Assembly: GCF_001308875.1 (NCBI RefSeq)
Contig: NZ_KQ465129.1
Span: 1-64,000, forward strand
DNA: 64,000 nucleotides
Reading direction: 5' to 3'
Source: Lysinibacillus sp. ZYM-1
GTDB lineage: Bacteria > Bacillota > Bacilli > Bacillales_A > Planococcaceae
Position 1 is the first letter of the stretch. Each line of letters starts with the position of its first letter. A program made the translations under genes and the position numbers. The notes under the pieces were generated by a model, which was not told the origin of the DNA, did not search any database, and saw only the letters and a program-made list of their open reading frames with translations. Shown in pieces: positions 8,193-17,674 of the stretch.

Positions 8193-9965
8193 CTATATTA
8201 ATTTACTTTCTTTCAGCAAATCGTAAATGACCGTATCTTTTGTTTTGTGAATACCTAATTTACCAATTTGTTTTAAGATAAATGGCGCATCGATATCTGT
8301 TAACTTTTTGCCATCTAGTAAGCGTGCAGTTGAAGCCAATAAAGTGCGAACATCAAAGGCAGATGCAAATACTTCTGGTACTCCTCGATCAATATTTAAT
8401 AATTGATACACGGCCTCCATCGCTGTTCTCACGGAATATTCCGTAGTAAAAACTGTATCTCTTGCTGTTTCACTAAAGTTTCCAATGAAGGCTAAATTAG
8501 TAGATCCATCTGGCACAACTAATGGACGATCCCCCATTGCTCTTGGCATGAAGTAAGAAGTGATATAAGGCATATAACATGGAATGGTATTACAAGAATT
8601 TTGCGCGATATCTGGAATTTCATCAACCGGTACACCCATATGGTACAACCACTCTTGTGCTATCTCAATACCCGTGCATTCCGTGATACTTTTTTTAATA
8701 AAATCACCTGGTTTATTTGATAGTAAGCCATAAATCCAAACAACTAATTGGTCTTTTGGCTGATTTTTAAAGTGAGGTTGTCGATTTAACGTATAGCTTA
8801 GCATCCAACTAGAATCTGTAGCTGTGACAATCCCTCCTGTCACGACCTTGCCGGCATATGGATCCCTTTTACTAATTTTTTCAATATAAGGAGCCACACG
8901 ATCGTCTAATGTCGTAAGAGTTGCTGAAACAAACCAGCTTTCTTCTGGAAGATTATCACAGAATTTTTCTGGTCGTCCAAAGTCAGTATCTTGGGCAGCG
9001 ATGTTTTTCCACAGTGACCAGCTTCCTCCTAAATCATTGCTAATAGGAGCTGGCGTATTATTATCACCGTATGTTGTACTCTCCGTGATACTACCATTTG
9101 TCACAAACACTAATTCATTTTCTGTTAGCTCAATATTCTTTTTCATACCATTTTTTCTTAAAACTAACGTATGAGCTACTTTTTTGTCTCCCACATTATC
9201 CACCAAAACATTCTCCACAACCGTATTAAATTGAAAATCAACTTGATGACTTTCTAAATATTTAATCATAGGTAGCACTAACGATTCATACTGGTTATAC
9301 TTTGTAAATTTCAATGCAGATAGATCTGGTAACCCACCAATATGGTGAATGAAACGCATAATATAACGACGCATTTCCATAGCAGAATGCCATTTTTCAA
9401 ATGCAAACATAGTGGACCAATAGAGCCAAAAATTCGATTCAAAAAATTCTTCCGAGAAAACATCTGTGATTTTTTTATCCTCTAATTTTTCCTCAGGCGT
9501 GAAGAATAATCTAATCATTTCTTCTGATGATTGATCTGATAATGTGAATTGCCCATCATCTTGAAGTCTTTGACCTCTATCTTTTATTAATCGACATTTT
9601 GAATAATTAGGGTCCTCTTTATTTAACCAATAAAATTCATCTAAAACAGAAGCATCTTCTATTTCTAATGAAGGAATGGAACGGAATAAATCCCATAAGC
9701 ATTCAAAATGATCTTCCATTTCTCGACCACCACGAATAATAAATCCTCTTGTCGGATTAAGTATGCCATCAAGACTACCTCCTGAAATATCTAACTCTTC
9801 AAGAATATGAATGTTCTCACCTTTCATTTGGCCATCACGAATTAAAAAACATGCCGCTGAAAGCGAGGCTAGACCCGAACCAATAAGATAAGCAGATTTT
9901 CCATCTACTCCTTCAGGTTTTTTAGGACGTGCGAAAGCTTCATAGTTACCATTGCTGTAATACAT
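8193..9965 (-). CDS. ohyA: oleate hydratase (myosin cross-reactive antigen family)
   Basis: 590 aa, the family's usual length. FAD site [12 protein letters not shown] at residues 27-38; active-site segment [14 protein letters not shown] places Glu82 where the catalytic Glu lies in characterised OhyA proteins. The enzyme adds water to the cis-9 double bond of free unsaturated fatty acids, giving 10-hydroxy acids, at the membrane surface; it detoxifies host or environmental fatty acids. Start at [10 protein letters not shown] with TGGAGGCGG; an upstream in-frame ATG (10016) lacks a site. Monocistronic with its own terminator. Confidence 0.95.
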   Translation of the reverse strand: MYYSNGNYEAFARPKKPEGVDGKSAYLIGSGLASLSAACFLIRDGQMKGENIHILEELDISGGSLDGILNPTRGFIIRGGREMEDHFECLWDLFRSIPSLEIEDASVLDEFYWLNKEDPNYSKCRLIKDRGQRLQDDGQFTLSDQSSEEMIRLFFTPEEKLEDKKITDVFSEEFFESNFWLYWSTMFAFEKWHSAMEMRRYIMRFIHHIGGLPDLSALKFTKYNQYESLVLPMIKYLESHQVDFQFNTVVENVLVDNVGDKKVAHTLVLRKNGMKKNIELTENELVFVTNGSITESTTYGDNNTPAPISNDLGGSWSLWKNIAAQDTDFGRPEKFCDNLPEESWFVSATLTTLDDRVAPYIEKISKRDPYAGKVVTGGIVTATDSSWMLSYTLNRQPHFKNQPKDQLVVWIYGLLSNKPGDFIKKSITECTGIEIAQEWLYHMGVPVDEIPDIAQNSCNTIPCYMPYITSYFMPRAMGDRPLVVPDGSTNLAFIGNFSETARDTVFTTEYSVRTAMEAVYQLLNIDRGVPEVFASAFDVRTLLASTARLLDGKKLTDIDAPFILKQIGKLGIHKTKDTVIYDLLKESKLI

Positions 9966-10670
9966 AATACCGCCTCCATATTTATTATTCCAATATATAA
10001 TAACATGAATTACCACAAGAATGGTAAAACGAGCTAATAATTAACAAAAAATTCAAATTCGAAAATTCGCTTTCAATTTAAAGTCCCTTATAATTGGACA
10101 TAACAACTGATTGTATTTTTATAAATGGATGTCTAAGTATGAAAAATCCTGATTACCCTCTTCGTTTCTACCTTAAAAAGGAAAAAACAATATAACTTTT
10201 CGATACTAGATTTGCATAATTATTATATCGAAAAAATCATTTACATCATTCATTTATCTTAATGCCATGTAATATGTTTACCCAATTTTTCGGTACCTCG
10301 TTTAAAATTACCCGTAATTTCCGCTAACAAAACAGGACTTCCATTATCTGATCCATGACTTTAATAACGACAGTCCACTTTTATCTGCTTCTTCGCTTAG
10401 TCTATTTCGTTTATCCCTTCCGCTCATTACATCAACTCCCAGCTCCATTAGTTTCAACCTTGATTAGTTATTCTATCCCCAATTATGTTAGGTATTGTTA
10501 AATTCAGAACCCTATTAAGAAAACTCGTATTGCATTTAGAAAATCTTTAATCATAACACCCATTATCGTGAAACTTTATTATTTTTTTCCCTCAGGCTAA
10601 TCAGTATAACTTACAGCGTTTAAAAATAGAGATTATGTAGATATTAATTAATAAAATGAAAGGGAAAGTA
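9966..10670. other. 700-bp intergenic stretch with one gene remnant
   Basis: Very AT-rich. Apart from the possible small remnant at 10259-10427, no frame has a ribosome binding site. No RNA gene or recognisable repeat is seen. It presumably holds the promoters of ohyA and the CBO0543-like gene. Confidence 0.5.
10259..10427 (-). pseudogene. possible remnant of a small protein gene
   Basis: From ATG at 10427 the frame reads MSGRDKRNRLSEEADKSG and LSLLKSWIR then stops; shifting one base at about 10345 gives GSDNGSPVLLAEITGNFKR then a stop at 10259-10261. The two halves fit a single frameshifted 55-codon gene. Family not recognised; no good ribosome binding site, so this is tentative. Confidence 0.3.
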
Positions 10671-11107
10671 ATGATTTTACATCTACTTTTTTGGATGATC
10701 TGTATCATGCATCTTTACAAAAAAGATAAAATGTTATTTTTTTTGTTCGCTCCTTTTTTTAGCGTCGTTGCCTCTCTCATAAATAAACTCGGATTTTATT
10801 TTGACTTTTGGGAGGTGCTACCGTTTCCTACTCAAAGAAGTTTCGCTTCAATACCTTTTGATGTAGGAATTTATCCTGTGCTAGCTTGTTACTGTGTTTT
10901 TTTCATAAAAAAAACGAACAAACCTTATTTCGTTCTAGTTTTAATGACCTTGCTCACCACTTTTTTAGAATTAGTATTTGTTTTTTTGAAAGAGTAACGT
11001 ACCGAAACGGGTGGAATATTTATCTTACCTTTCTCTCCTATTTACTTCCTTATTCATTTTTGTATTGGTATTACAGATTTTTACTGAAAATAAGTATCCT
11101 AAAATAA
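10671..11107 (+). pseudogene. CBO0543-like membrane protein gene, frameshifted in a T7 run
   Basis: Start ATG at 10671 after AAAGGGAAAG. The first frame encodes four hydrophobic segments with the family motif RSFASIPFDVGIYP and stops at 10995-10997. The expected continuation, FFERVTYRNGWNIYLTFLSY to the end at 11107, is in the next frame. The seven-T run at 10981-10987 needs one more T to restore a protein of about 145 aa with the normal CBO0543-type C-terminus. Decay, a sequencing error or slippage-based phase variation are all possible. Confidence 0.75.
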
Positions 11108-11275
11108 CCTTCAACTTTCCTTTATGCTAAAAATAAGATTTTATTAAATAAACCCTAATAAACTCTCATAACGCTTCTGCTCAGGGTCACTTCAACCTCC
11201 TTGCTTTTACCATATAGTTTTTTAAAATTTCTAATAATGAAGAGGCAATCAACTAGCTATACTAAGTGAACTCAA

Positions 11276-11358
11276 CATATATATAGTAGTGTTAAGCTAA
11301 ACTAGTTTAACAACCTCCTGATTTGTTACTTAGGGTCACTCCTCACCAAAGTGACCCT
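11276..11358 (+). repeat. dispersed 82-bp element, copy B
   Basis: Box catatatatagtagtgt (11276-11292), hairpin tgttaagcta/tagtttaaca (11290-11312), box cctcctgatttgttact, and terminator-like stem agggtcact/agtgaccct (11332-11358). Relative to copy A, both hairpin arms change together (cga/tcg to cta/tag), keeping pairing. Confidence 0.65.
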
Positions 11359-11478
11359 TCATATGTTTTACATGACTTACATAAGTTATTTGGAAGGTTC
11401 AGTAAAATAAAATTTACAATATATTGAAACATTCCCCATACTACTTTCGTTCTTAAGTTAAAAAGGGGGAGATGTTCA

Positions 11479-11796
11479 ATGGTTGGTATGCTCAATGTTG
11501 GAAGCCTTGTCCTAGGATTATTAGCAATATCATTACCAATTGTTAGTCTTGCAAGTAATTCAAAACAAATCCAAAATCATAGATTAATGATTAGCACGCT
11601 AAGTCTAAGTGCTTGTGCTATTTCGATAAGTTTCCAGTTATTTTATAATTTTCATCTCGTTAAGATTGAGGATTGGAGTGCTCTTATGGATATCACAAGT
11701 AGTTCCGTACTTGCGGTCCAAATATTATTAGTTAGTACGATTCTATTAAATATCCTCGTTGTTATTTTTAAACGAAAAGAAGTAGTAAAAAATTAA
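11479..11796 (+). CDS. hypothetical membrane protein
   Basis: 105 aa with three hydrophobic segments (near residues 5-25, 38-57 and 77-97) and a basic C-terminus (FKRKEVVKN). AAGGGGGAG precedes the ATG by 8 bases. No family recognised. Copy B of the 82-bp element lies 120 bp upstream. Confidence 0.7.
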   Translation: MVGMLNVGSLVLGLLAISLPIVSLASNSKQIQNHRLMISTLSLSACAISISFQLFYNFHLVKIEDWSALMDITSSSVLAVQILLVSTILLNILVVIFKRKEVVKN

Positions 11797-11950
11797 GACA
11801 GAATCAATGAGTCAAGAAGTACCTCTGTTATTTTTGGAGCTACTTCGTGTTTCACATTGCTCCCCCTCTCGATAGCAACGCCATAAATTCAAATAGTTTG
11901 TTTATATGTAGGATTCCATCTAGCATAGAAATAATGAAGGAGGTATATGC

Positions 11951-12145
11951 ATGTCAAAAATTTCGATATATTTAAAGTTGATGATTGGGATTGGAATGAT
12001 TATTATCCTTACTTCGCTGTTCTTTTTAAAAGACCATCCCTATTATCTATGGATAAGATGGACGGGCAATATGTTGTTTATCGTGGGAATTGTATGGATT
12101 CCATTTGCTAATGAAGCTGATAAAAGACATGTAAATACTCGATAA
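11951..12145 (+). CDS. small two-helix membrane protein
   Basis: 64 aa; hydrophobic helices at about residues 7-27 and 37-52 separated by KDHPYYLWIRW. GAAGGAGGT before the ATG is near-perfect. No family recognised; monocistronic. Confidence 0.7.
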   Translation: MSKISIYLKLMIGIGMIIILTSLFFLKDHPYYLWIRWTGNMLFIVGIVWIPFANEADKRHVNTR

Positions 12146-12273
12146 ATTCCCTGGCTCTTTCTCCTTTAGAAAATCGACTTGCAAAAATTCTTTCAATAAA
12201 AAAATCCTTTTATTTTTTATTCATTTCCTTTAGTATCAATAAGGGCACCCCAAAAAGAGATAGAGGTGCTTAA

Positions 12274-12903
12274 ATGTTTGGTATTATTAATTATGAAATG
12301 TTTTTATTAACTGGGATTTTACTGAATCTAATTCCAGGTGCGGACACCATGTATATTATTGGTAGAAGCATTGCTCAAGGAAAAAGAGCTGGTGTATATT
12401 CTGTGTTTGGTATTATCACTGGTTCTTTAGTGCATACGTTATTGGTTTCTTTTGGATTATCACTAATCCTGACAAAATCTATTCTATTATTTACGGCCAT
12501 TAAGATAATCGGTGTGATTTACCTCGCTTATCTAGGAATAAAGATGATACTTGATCAGTCAAATGTCGATTTAGAGGCATCTTCGGGGCCATTAAACTTA
12601 AGAAGAATTTATATACAGGGACTTTTCACAAGTCTGACGAACCCAAAGGTTTCTTTATTTTTTATTGCGTTTCTTCCGCAATTCATAGATGTTCACGTAT
12701 CAGGACCCATTCCGTTCCTCATTTTAGGCCTTACTTTTACAGCAACAGGACTGGTATGGTGTTTATTTGTTGCTTACTTCTCCTCGTATGTGACGTCAAA
12801 ATTACGGGGCAATCAAAAGTTTGGACGCCTTCTGAATAAGGTAACAGGAATGTTATTTATTTATATGGGGCTGAAATTGCTTCAAACAAAAGCTCCACAT
12901 TAA
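12274..12903 (+). CDS. LysE/RhtB family amino-acid exporter
   Basis: 209 aa with the six hydrophobic helices of the LysE translocator family and its N-terminal signature LIPGADTMYIIGRSIAQG; the LTNPKVSLFFIAFLPQF motif is in the middle. Members export amino acids or derivatives through the cytoplasmic membrane; substrate not deducible. The ribosome binding site (GAGGTG) is modest. Terminator at 12936-12962. Confidence 0.9.
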   Translation: MFGIINYEMFLLTGILLNLIPGADTMYIIGRSIAQGKRAGVYSVFGIITGSLVHTLLVSFGLSLILTKSILLFTAIKIIGVIYLAYLGIKMILDQSNVDLEASSGPLNLRRIYIQGLFTSLTNPKVSLFFIAFLPQFIDVHVSGPIPFLILGLTFTATGLVWCLFVAYFSSYVTSKLRGNQKFGRLLNKVTGMLFIYMGLKLLQTKAPH

Positions 12904-12935
12904 TACGAAATTTTACAACAATGCCCCCCACGAGC

Positions 12936-12962
12936 AGCCCTTTCAATTTTGAAGGGCTGTTT
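12936..12962 (+). terminator. terminator after LysE-family gene
   Basis: agccctt...aagggct stem with a short AT loop followed by gttttct. Confidence 0.7.
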
Positions 12963-13110
12963 TCTTTCATAATCTGCTATAATCTAGAAAAAAGTATTAT
13001 TGAAATGAAGTGAAAACATGTTACTGTATATGTCCTGGAGCTATGTCATGAAGATCATAAAATAAGACAAGGAAAGGAGCGTGATAAAAAATAAAGGAGC
13101 TATGATAATT

Positions 13111-13536
13111 ATGCAAATGAGACAAGCCACTAGTCATGACTATGAAGATATTTTAAACCTTTGGGAACAATCCGTATTAGCAACACATGATTTTTTAAAG
13201 TTAGAAGATTTACAGGCCATAAAAAAGGAAATCCCTGCGTATTTCCCCCATCTGGATGTACAACTTTGGTATTTGGATACAGCTTTTATTGGGTTCTCAG
13301 CTTACCATAATCATCACTTAGAAATGTTATTTTTAGATCCTCGTGAAATTGGAAAAGGATACGGCAAGCAAATTATTCAACAACTAATCCAAAATTTTGA
13401 TATCCAATCTGTTGATGTCAATAAAGACAATGAACAGGCAAAAATATTTTACTTAAAAAATGGATTCTCCATTGTCAGTGAATCTCCAACAGATGGTCAA
13501 GGTCGCCTCTATCCCATTCTCCATTTACAACGTTAG
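13111..13536 (+). CDS. YjaB-like GNAT acetyltransferase
   Basis: About 141 aa. The sequence follows the YjaB subfamily: LNLWEQSVLATHDFL near the N-terminus, LEMLFLDPREIGKGYGKQI (acetyl-CoA loop), NKDNEQAKIFYLKNGF and a C-terminal GRLYPILHL. Substrate unknown. Start is uncertain: AAAGGAG lies 11 bases before ATG 13111; ATG at 13102 and GTG at 13081 are also in frame. Confidence 0.85.
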   Translation: MQMRQATSHDYEDILNLWEQSVLATHDFLKLEDLQAIKKEIPAYFPHLDVQLWYLDTAFIGFSAYHNHHLEMLFLDPREIGKGYGKQIIQQLIQNFDIQSVDVNKDNEQAKIFYLKNGFSIVSESPTDGQGRLYPILHLQR

Positions 13537-13542
13537 TCATCA

Positions 13543-13569
13543 AGCAGAAGTGAACCTTCTGCTTTTTTG
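13543..13569 (+). terminator. terminator after YjaB-like gene
   Basis: agcagaag (13543-13550) and cttctgct (13556-13563), followed by TTTTTT. Confidence 0.8.
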
Positions 13570-13644
13570 TTGTAAATACGCCTATTATGCGGCAGCTACT
13601 ATTATAATAAAGTTATAAAATCAGATAAAAAAGAAGGTCTTTTC

Positions 13645-14586
13645 ATGTTAGAAAAATTAAATGTATTTCTCCAAAAATACATTGCGATCTTGACACCATT
13701 AAGTTTAGTTTTAGGTGTATTATTAGAAAGCATTGGACAAAATTTATTATTCCTCGTATCATGGCTATTTGCATTCATGACATTTTCAGGAAGCTTAAAT
13801 ATGAAATTTAAAGATGTAAAAATCTTTGTGAAGCATCCAGGGCTTATTATCTTCTCCATTATTTTTCTTCACCTATTAATGCCTTTATGGGCTTACTTCT
13901 TATCCACTGTTATTTTTGACGACCATTTGTTAACTGTTGGCTTTGTTCTAGCGGTGGCACTTCCAACAGGCGTTACAAGTGTTATTTGGATAAATATTTG
14001 CAAAGGAAACTTACCGTTAGGCTTGTCGATTATTTTAATTGATACGCTACTATCTCCATTCATCTTACCTTTAATACTCTTCATCGTATCAGGTGAAAAA
14101 ATTGAATTAGATGTTGCATCACTTATACTTAATTTAATCTTAATGATTGTCTTACCTACTATTTTAGGTATATTGGTGAATGAACTTTCAAAAGGTGAAG
14201 TACCCAAGAAAATCGGCAAGAAGCTTGCGCCATTTTCAAAGCTGTGTTTATTTGCAGTTATTATGATTAATAGTAGTGCAATCTCTCCATACTTAAAAGA
14301 TTTCAATTTACATCTACTGTTCGTTATACTGTTAGTGTTTCTGATTGCTGTATCAGGCTATGTTTTCGCCTTTTTCATAGGACGCTATTTGCTAAAAGAT
14401 TATTCATATATGGCTACCTTTGTCTATACTGGAGGCATGAGAAATATTGCCGTTGGCGTTATTGTTGCCACAACATATTTCCCAGGCAAAGTAGCGATGC
14501 CTGTCGTTTTCGGTATGTTGTTTCAACAAGTGCTAGCTTCTATTTTTAGTAAAATGGTATTGAAAAGGGCGCCTTTGATTGATTAA
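13645..14586 (+). CDS. bile acid:sodium symporter (BASS) family transporter
   Basis: 313 aa with nine or ten hydrophobic helices and BASS landmarks: FAFMTFSGSLNMKFKD early, GFVLAVALPTGVTSVIW in the first half and a GGMRNIAVGV repeat near residue 264. The family imports organic anions with sodium; substrate unknown. GAAGG precedes the ATG. The 30-aa membrane peptide gene at 14648 may be cotranscribed. Confidence 0.88.
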   Translation: MLEKLNVFLQKYIAILTPLSLVLGVLLESIGQNLLFLVSWLFAFMTFSGSLNMKFKDVKIFVKHPGLIIFSIIFLHLLMPLWAYFLSTVIFDDHLLTVGFVLAVALPTGVTSVIWINICKGNLPLGLSIILIDTLLSPFILPLILFIVSGEKIELDVASLILNLILMIVLPTILGILVNELSKGEVPKKIGKKLAPFSKLCLFAVIMINSSAISPYLKDFNLHLLFVILLVFLIAVSGYVFAFFIGRYLLKDYSYMATFVYTGGMRNIAVGVIVATTYFPGKVAMPVVFGMLFQQVLASIFSKMVLKRAPLID

Positions 14587-14647
14587 AATCAGTCAAACAA
14601 AATTCATTTTCTAAGCATATGGAAAGTTTACTTAAGGTGGTGTTTTC

Positions 14648-14740
14648 TTGAAAAATGACATGATCAAAGTAATTTCTGTTTTTGGCGTAGGCTCCATTTT
14701 CGTTTTATTGGTTCCCTTACTCTTTTATTATTTTTTATAG
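14648..14740 (+). CDS. 30-aa single-helix membrane peptide
   Basis: TTG start after AAGGTGG; the product MKNDMIKVISVFGVG... is one hydrophobic helix ending FYYFL. It lies 61 bp after the BASS transporter and before the terminator at 14768-14792, so may belong to the same transcript. No family recognised. Confidence 0.5.
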   Translation: MKNDMIKVISVFGVGSIFVLLVPLLFYYFL

Positions 14741-14767
14741 GTTGTCTATCCCCTATCAGAACAAACA

Positions 14768-14792
14768 AGAAGCCTTTTTTCCAAAGGCTTCT
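14768..14792 (+). terminator. terminator after BASS transporter/peptide genes
   Basis: agaagccttt (14768-14777) and aaaggcttct (14783-14792), followed by attttt. Confidence 0.8.
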
Positions 14793-14918
14793 ATTTTTAT
14801 AAATGAGGCACAAAATGCGGAATCTATTTAGCATGAAGACCTCTTTTCCGAATATTAAGTTGCCAACAATTCATAGTATGTTACCATTTAAATAATCCAT
14901 ATTTCAGGGGTGATTTTT

Positions 14919-15101
14919 ATGACTATTAGAACATTGATTAGCTTAGTTAGTGCTTTGGTATTATTTTTATTTGGAGCTTATAGAATCTTTACCAACAACC
15001 TAGAATCTATGTCCCTACTAGTAGCCTATATTTTCTTCATTTGCGGATTGACAGGTTTTATTTTTAGTGTTGTAGCATTGTTTAGAACGGCTCGAATTTA
15101 G
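14919..15101 (+). CDS. small two-helix membrane protein
   Basis: 60 aa with helices at about residues 5-25 and 34-54. AGGGGTG lies 8 bases before the chosen ATG; a GTG three codons upstream overlaps that site. No family recognised. Confidence 0.6.
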   Translation: MTIRTLISLVSALVLFLFGAYRIFTNNLESMSLLVAYIFFICGLTGFIFSVVALFRTARI

Positions 15102-15212
15102 CGTTGCTATTGCATACGGATTTTTACCTATAGCTCACTTGAATAGCCTCTATGAAAGCAATGACTTTTCTTTTATACTGATAAAAAATATCAATAGGAT
15201 GGTGTGATAAAA

Positions 15213-15266
15213 ATGATGTTTGCTCCATTATTTGAACAGGACGTTCCAACACTTCTTCTTCCTTAA
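15213..15266 (+). CDS. candidate 17-aa leader peptide upstream of the EamA transporter
   Basis: AGGATGG precedes ATG ATG; the peptide reads MMFAPLFEQDVPTLLLP and stops inside the first arm of the hairpin at 15261-15293. Location and spacing resemble leader peptides of translation-attenuation systems. No homolog recognised. Confidence 0.4.
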   Translation: MMFAPLFEQDVPTLLLP

Positions 15267-15293
15267 CGGTAGAAGCGCTTTTCTCCGTTAAGG
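15261..15293 (+). promoter_or_regulatory. leader hairpin upstream of EamA transporter
   Basis: ccttaacgg (15261-15269) and ccgttaagg (15285-15293) form a 9-bp perfect stem with further internal pairing. It lacks a T run, so is not a terminator. A second short frame (15305-15328) ends in ATGA at the transporter start. Confidence 0.45.
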
Positions 15294-15325
15294 ACATAGG
15301 TGACTATGAAAACGGAGGAAAAAAT

Positions 15326-16198
15326 ATGAGAAATAAAGTATTCGGCGCCATCTTTTTATCGCTTGCTGCGAGTATTTGGGGCGCTATGTATGTAGTTGTC
15401 AAAGTAGTGGTGGAGGTCGTTCCACCATTGGAGCTTGTTTGGATTCGTTATATGATTGCAGTCTTAGCACTTGGCTTGATTGGCATCGCCATGAAGCAAT
15501 CTTGGAAAATTGCCAAAAAAGATTGGCTGTTTATTTTTCTTATTGGACTCATTGGGAATACCCTTTCGATTGTTACACAGGAAATGGGCACAATGCTTTC
15601 CACTGCTCAGATGGGGGCGATTATTACAGCCACGACACCTGCATTTATGGTTGTCTTTGCCCGTTTGATATTGAAAGAAAACATTACGATGAAAAAATGC
15701 TTGTCCATTGTTCTTGCAACGATTGGCGTTTGTGTCATAGTAGGCAATGGTCGAATCGATGTGACCCAACAATTAGGCGGCATCTACTTATTGGTTGCTG
15801 CCTTAACATGGGCATTAATGTCTGTGTTCGTGAAAAAAGTACCAAGTCATTACTCACAAATTGTTGTGACAACCTATTCATCTATGATTGCCGTTATACT
15901 ATTGACACCTTTCGTCATTCCAAGGTTAAAAGATTTGGATCTAACAAGTATTTTACAGCCAACTATTTCGGGTGGCTTGCTATATTTAGGAATTATTTCA
16001 ACAGCTGTTGGGTTTCTATTGTGGAATAAAGGGCTTCAACTAATGAACGCTTCCAGCGGGGGCTTATTCTTCTTTTTTCAGCCCATTGTTGGCACATTTT
16101 TAGGCTGGCTGCTTTTAGATGAGACAATTGGTCTTTCGTTTTGGCTAGGCTCCCTATTCATTTTTAGTGGTGTATTTATGGTCATTCGAGAAGACTAA
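15326..16198 (+). CDS. EamA/DMT family transporter
   Basis: 290 aa, ten hydrophobic helices in two EamA repeats: SIWGAMYVVVKVVVEVVPP at the start of the first and LTWALMSVFVKKVPSHY at the start of the second; a typical end (FIFSGVFMVIRED). The superfamily exports metabolites or drugs; substrate unknown. ACGGAGG precedes the ATG. The upstream leader peptide and hairpin suggest regulation in the leader. Confidence 0.9.
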   Translation: MRNKVFGAIFLSLAASIWGAMYVVVKVVVEVVPPLELVWIRYMIAVLALGLIGIAMKQSWKIAKKDWLFIFLIGLIGNTLSIVTQEMGTMLSTAQMGAIITATTPAFMVVFARLILKENITMKKCLSIVLATIGVCVIVGNGRIDVTQQLGGIYLLVAALTWALMSVFVKKVPSHYSQIVVTTYSSMIAVILLTPFVIPRLKDLDLTSILQPTISGGLLYLGIISTAVGFLLWNKGLQLMNASSGGLFFFFQPIVGTFLGWLLLDETIGLSFWLGSLFIFSGVFMVIRED

Positions 16199-16202
16199 AA
16201 GT

Positions 16203-16236
16203 AAGTGCGTTTCTATCTTGTATAGAGGCGCACTTT
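16203..16236 (+). terminator. terminator after EamA gene
   Basis: aagtgcg...cgcactt with inner ttctat/tatagag pairing, followed by TTCTT. Confidence 0.75.
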
Positions 16237-16330
16237 TCTTGCTTCAGACTCTGGCGAATGTCACGAATTTTTCTTGTCATGTCAATACAGCTTGGCTCAT
16301 ATATTGCTACAGCCTGAAGGAGCTGATGAT

Positions 16331-16528
16331 TTGATAACCTTTTTAGGGTCCTTAAAGGAACTATCATTTTTATTGATTCTTATTTCTGCTATGGTGTATC
16401 GGAGACAGCTTAAATTAACGAGGTGGAAAAGAAAACTAACGATTGGGGAATGGACTATGTATATCGTTACTTCCATCGCACTTACTATTTATTGCGTACT
16501 TTATTTTGTTTTTCTTTTGGGAACATAA
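16331..16528 (+). CDS. small two-helix membrane protein
   Basis: 65 aa from a TTG start with AAGGAG 8 bases upstream; an in-frame extension to 16274 has no ribosome binding site. Hydrophobic segments near residues 12-24 and 44-63 flank a strongly basic loop (YRRQLKLTRWKRKLTIG). No family recognised. Confidence 0.6.
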   Translation: MITFLGSLKELSFLLILISAMVYRRQLKLTRWKRKLTIGEWTMYIVTSIALTIYCVLYFVFLLGT

Positions 16529-16603
16529 TTTATAAAATAATAATCCTATAAGCATAAAAATGTATATAATTGGATGAAAGACTTTATTTTTGGGAGGGTT
16601 TTT

Positions 16604-17107
16604 ATGTTTCAAACAGTAGAGCATTTTTTACAATCTTGGACATTTGAAGCTACTGCTACGCAGAAATTACTCAATCAACTTACGGATGAATCGCTTCATC
16701 AGGAAGTAACTACTGAAAATTGGACTTTAGGACGCATAGCTTGGCATACTGTCACGGCCATTCGAATTATTTCGGCTAATACCAACTTAACGTTCGAAGC
16801 GCCAGCAGAAGATTTTCCTGTTCCCACTTCTGCTCAATTTATCGCGGATAGCTATCGTCAAGCGAGCCAGACATTTGTAGAAGCATTAAAAACACAATGG
16901 ACTGACCAGACGATGCATGAAACGATTGAATTTATTGGTCAATCCATCCCAAACGGCTCCCTCTTATTATTTTTATTGCAGCACCAAAGCCATCATCGTG
17001 GACAAATGACTGTTCTAATGCGTCAAGCTGGGTTAACTGTTCCAGGCATTTACGGTCCAGCCAAAGAAGAGTGGGCACAGTTTGGGTTGAAAGCCCCGCA
17101 AATGTAA
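16604..17107 (+). CDS. DinB family protein
   Basis: 167 aa four-helix-bundle protein. The three metal-ligand histidines are recognisable: His in GRIAWHTV and the pair in LLQHQSHHRGQM. DinB-like proteins include thiol S-transferases and uncharacterised stress enzymes; no DNA polymerase activity is implied. GGGAGGG precedes this ATG; an upstream ATG (16574) has none. Confidence 0.88.
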   Translation: MFQTVEHFLQSWTFEATATQKLLNQLTDESLHQEVTTENWTLGRIAWHTVTAIRIISANTNLTFEAPAEDFPVPTSAQFIADSYRQASQTFVEALKTQWTDQTMHETIEFIGQSIPNGSLLLFLLQHQSHHRGQMTVLMRQAGLTVPGIYGPAKEEWAQFGLKAPQM

Positions 17108-17153
17108 ACAAATCTATAAGGCACTATTTATTGACTTTTTTGATAAAATTTGA

Positions 17154-17181
17154 GGGAAACCTAATTTTTGCGGGTTTCCTT
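17154..17181 (+). terminator. terminator after DinB gene
   Basis: gggaaacc and gggtttcc arms around an AT-rich loop, followed by TTATT. Confidence 0.6.
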
Positions 17182-17218
17182 ATTCATATTAAGTAACAAA
17201 TCTTACAATTTAACCCCA

Positions 17219-17674
17219 TTACTTATAGACTGGATTAAGATAGTTGTTATTTGATTCCCACTTATAGTGTCCTACATGAAATTCGTTCAGGTTTATTAAA
17301 TCCTTGAAATACTCTGGGACAGGACTATCCCAGTTTATATTTTCTATTTTCAGTGGAAAGTTGTCCTCATTAGGATTGGGCGTATGAATATAAACGGAAT
17401 CGAAACTAGCGTCTTCATCAACTAACTCAATCCACAATTGATATGGTTTTTCGATTGTTCTGAGCTTCTCTAAGAAACTGTTATATAAAGCTATATGTGC
17501 TTTTATATGCTCTCTTCGTATTTTCAAACTATTATTCCCATGACCGTAAAAATCAAGATGGGTGTGCCACAAATCAAACCAACCCTCTTTGCCAAAGTCT
17601 AAATCATATTGCTCTGCTATTACTTCTCCCCATAAGTTACGGAAATAACGCTTTTTTCCACGAAACTTTTTCAA
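17219..17674 (-). CDS. hypothetical protein
   Basis: 151 aa, aromatic- and Asn-rich, soluble, no signal peptide. TTG start behind TGGGGGAA. Conserved-looking blocks include KEGWFDLWHTHLDFYGHG and WIELVDEDASFDSVYIHTP, but no family was recognised. Monocistronic, so no functional context. Confidence 0.65.
   Translation of the reverse strand: MKKFRGKKRYFRNLWGEVIAEQYDLDFGKEGWFDLWHTHLDFYGHGNNSLKIRREHIKAHIALYNSFLEKLRTIEKPYQLWIELVDEDASFDSVYIHTPNPNEDNFPLKIENINWDSPVPEYFKDLINLNEFHVGHYKWESNNNYLNPVYK

Noticed and set aside
8193-10016. Start of oleate hydratase at 10016
   Set aside because: The 17-residue extension has no ribosome binding site, whereas TGGAGGCGG fits the ATG at 9965 and gives the family's normal N-terminus.
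13893-14306. 137-codon minus-strand frame within the BASS transporter
   Set aside because: Antisense shadow of membrane-helix codons; no start signals.
15376-16029. Long plus-strand frame inside the EamA gene
   Set aside because: Rich in Cys, His and Tyr and lying wholly within a clear ten-helix transporter gene in another frame: a shadow frame.
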